Source: Paenibacillus sp. Marseille-Q4541 (GTDB lineage Bacteria; Bacillota; Bacilli; Paenibacillales; Paenibacillaceae). From it: a stretch of DNA of 51,338 nt. Under the pieces are notes generated by a model. That model made no database searches, had not been told where the DNA came from, and saw nothing but the letters and a program-made list of their open reading frames with translations. The translations under genes were made by a program, and so were the position numbers. The DNA lies in assembly GCF_018310695.1 (NCBI RefSeq), contig NZ_JAGXCY010000032.1, positions 1-51,338 on the forward strand, in the 5' to 3' direction. Each line of letters starts with the position of its first letter. The first letter of the stretch is position 1. Shown here in pieces: positions 49,747 through 51,338 of this stretch.

Positions 49747-50871
49747 TTAATTTGCATTATTGGGCTCAGGCAGCACCTGAGTTGTTTCTTCTACATTCGG
49801 TTGTGGCTCTTCAGTCAATTGTTCCTCTACGGCAGAATCATTTTTTTCGGTTTCCTGGGAGGATTTAAGAACATATAATCGGCCATCTTTCTCAGTTACG
49901 TCGAGTGACCATGCGTTAGTAAATGACTCGCCAATGTCGCTTTTTAAGATGACTGTCGCTTGAATTCTCATTGTTTCACTTTGATCTTCGATACGGTACA
50001 TATTGAGGCTTTCAACTCGGTCAAATACGAATGAAGATTTGATCAGAGATTTTGGAGCATCATCCGCAATTGAGTAGAAATAACGCAACTGACTAGCATT
50101 TCCTTCGTACCAAGCACTAAGGAAGCTGCCGGTTAATTCTTTCGCTAAAGCAAGCGTATTTGTGTCGGAGACTGATGGGCCTATCGAGGTAGTTGTTGCT
50201 TCCCCTTTTGGTAATTCGGTAACAAACCGAGGATACGACCGGATTACCAACCCCTCTTCTGCTACAGTCACTGGTACAACCATGTAGACTTTGTTTATTG
50301 ATACTGCTCTTTCAGTACTCTCAATATTATTCGTAGGTGTTGTGCTTGATGGTTCAGTAGGAATTTCAACTTCTCTTCTTACCATCACTGTTACTTCCAC
50401 TTGATTTTCGTTTAGTTGTTTTGCATCAAATACTTCTGTTGTCAGGACACGACTTGATCCTTTAACGTCTAGAGATTTTATTCCTGCATCTGAATCAATG
50501 CCCGACACAAAAGCAGCCAATCGTGTTGAACGCTCAGAGAAGTTATTCATATTCCAGGTGAAGTATTCTGAAGCATAATCCGCGGCGAATCCTTTAACTC
50601 TTTCTTCAATTACAGGAGCGGTTTCTCCATTAATGATGGTCTGGTTTACCACACGTGTACCTTGAACAAATGACATGCACCCTTTGATGAGGATAAAACC
50701 GACGAATATCCAAACGCACGTTCTAAGTAATTTCATTCCAGTCCTTGATTTTGGAGCTCGTTCCTTTATTGCCTTGTCAGACTTCAACCTCTCAGCTGTC
50801 TTCTTTACAGAATCCGTAGTTGCTACTGGTTCATCTGTATCTATTATTTTGCTTTTTCTGAATAGTCCCAA
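49747..50871 (-). CDS. TcpC-like (VirB8-type) conjugal transfer protein
   Basis: 374 residues, from TTG 50871 behind GGGGGTGATAATC. A charged cytoplasmic segment and one membrane helix (about 47-66: LRTCVWIFVGFILIKGCMSF). Then two tandem NTF2/VirB8-like domains (about 80-225 and 235-345), as in TcpC (TIERVVNQT..., LTGSFLSAWYEGNASQLRYF). The Glu/Thr-rich tail is not conserved. The protein should localise to the membrane and bridge VirB4 and hydrolase. Confidence 0.85.
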   Translation of the reverse strand: MGLFRKSKIIDTDEPVATTDSVKKTAERLKSDKAIKERAPKSRTGMKLLRTCVWIFVGFILIKGCMSFVQGTRVVNQTIINGETAPVIEERVKGFAADYASEYFTWNMNNFSERSTRLAAFVSGIDSDAGIKSLDVKGSSRVLTTEVFDAKQLNENQVEVTVMVRREVEIPTEPSSTTPTNNIESTERAVSINKVYMVVPVTVAEEGLVIRSYPRFVTELPKGEATTTSIGPSVSDTNTLALAKELTGSFLSAWYEGNASQLRYFYSIADDAPKSLIKSSFVFDRVESLNMYRIEDQSETMRIQATVILKSDIGESFTNAWSLDVTEKDGRLYVLKSSQETEKNDSAVEEQLTEEPQPNVEETTQVLPEPNNAN

Positions 50872-50884
50872 AGATTATCACCCC

Positions 50885-51268
50885 CTATCGATTTCGAGAC
50901 TGATCACGGTTTTTCGGATTGAAGACGACACCAATAATGAACAATGCAACTATAGCTAAAATAATGGCATGATGCGTTTTAAACCCGAGGAACCAATCCC
51001 ACCATGATTCGATTTTGTCCCACCAACCAGGAGCTCGTTCCGCTATTGCGTTTGTTGCGTCATCGATTACCTTAGCCACTCTGTCGTGAGAATCGCTGTA
51101 TTCCTCTGAAGAGATACCATGAGATTCTTGGCTTTCTTCTGTATGTACAAGTGATGGGCTTGGCTCAGGCTGCAATTCTTTTGTGGGGCTCCGAAAAAAA
51201 ATAACCGAAGCAATTAGAAGCAGTAATGCTCCTACACTTACCAAAACAACTTTTTTGTTCTTGCTCAA
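50885..51268 (-). CDS. Hypothetical membrane protein, first T4SS gene in the window
   Basis: 127 residues, from TTG 51268 behind GGGGGTGAG. An N-terminal signal-anchor helix (VVLVSVGALLLLIASVIFF), an acidic/serine-rich middle, then a Trp-rich amphipathic segment (APGWWDKIESWWDWFLGFK). A C-terminal helix follows (AIILAIVALFIIGVVF). No family name comes to mind. It is 13 bases upstream of the TcpC-like gene and probably belongs to the transfer apparatus. The operon promoter may lie in 51269-51338 or beyond. Confidence 0.7.
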   Translation of the reverse strand: MSKNKKVVLVSVGALLLLIASVIFFRSPTKELQPEPSPSLVHTEESQESHGISSEEYSDSHDRVAKVIDDATNAIAERAPGWWDKIESWWDWFLGFKTHHAIILAIVALFIIGVVFNPKNRDQSRNR

Positions 51269-51338
51269 ATACTCACCCCCAATTTCATATATACATATAT
51301 ATCAATTAACTAACTAACATAATAACACACAAGTATAT

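Noticed and set aside
1..51338. tRNA or rRNA genes
   Set aside because: No cloverleaf with a GGTTC-type T arm or rRNA-like sequence was noticed, though a dedicated scan was not possible.

Overview
The window is part of a large conjugative plasmid (or plasmid-like element) from an endospore-forming member of the Bacillales. Paenibacillus or a close relative is my guess. It carries a Spo0E-type phosphatase, a YolD/UvrX SOS cassette with Bacillus-type LexA boxes, WapA-like YD-repeat toxins and a Tcp/Tn916-type conjugation apparatus. Shine-Dalgarno sequences are strong (GGAGG, GGGGG) and GTG/TTG starts are common. The genus cannot be settled from the sequence alone.

Layout. (1) 1-5.1 kb is a replication region. 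It has two convergent Rep_3-type initiators, 18 iterons of about 19 bp in both orientations, a candidate antisense RNA, a helix-turn-helix protein ending in a DnaA domain I, and an array of about 22-bp palindromes. (2) 5.1-7.2 kb is an SOS-controlled YolD/UvrX translesion polymerase operon. (3) 7.3-12.9 kb is a WapA-like polymorphic toxin on the minus strand, split by a one-base change in a G6 tract, with a DUF4279-type putative immunity gene. (4) 13.1-17.5 kb is a minus-strand operon with an orphan DndC-like protein, an HEWxHALD metallopeptidase-like protein and Spo0E. (5) 17.8-22.9 kb is a second, intact WapA-like toxin on the plus strand with a CPCC-family putative immunity gene. (6) 23-24.1 kb holds an IS256-family remnant and a broken coiled-coil membrane gene. 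(7) 24.3-29.6 kb is an operon with two solitary DNA methyltransferases (C5 and N6A) and small phage/plasmid-type genes. (8) 29.7-34.6 kb holds a CoiA-like putative nuclease and a complete Gabija system (GajA/GajB). (9) 35-41.2 kb holds small plasmid housekeeping genes: a GAF membrane protein, DUF6573, RadC-like JAB, and a DUF4258/YgiT zinc-finger toxin-antitoxin candidate. (10) 41.2-51.3 kb is a type IV secretion operon (VirB1-, VirB6-, VirB4-, TcpE-, TcpD- and TcpC-like). Relaxase, coupling protein and partition ATPase are not in the window.

The observation I consider most novel is a regulatory element present three times on the minus strand (about 17.35-17.53, 29.46-29.64 and 40.96-41.15 kb). 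Each copy has a sigma-A-type promoter, then a 9-bp hairpin whose sequence varies but whose pairing is kept by compensatory changes. An 8-9-nt spacer, a second small hairpin, an intrinsic-terminator-like structure and the Shine-Dalgarno of the first gene follow. The three copies head the DndC-like operon, the methyltransferase operon and the toxin-antitoxin/RadC operon. This looks like a plasmid-wide attenuation/antitermination regulon (or an ssDNA-promoter type leader) controlling anti-defence and establishment genes.

How the parts may work together: the replicon and SOS polymerase keep the element going, the T4SS spreads it, and the methyltransferases may protect incoming DNA. Gabija guards against phage, the two WapA-like toxin/immunity pairs mediate competition, and Spo0E may delay sporulation of the host cell. 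At least two, perhaps four, positions look like single-site frameshifts. These could be real decay, phase variation, or read/assembly errors.
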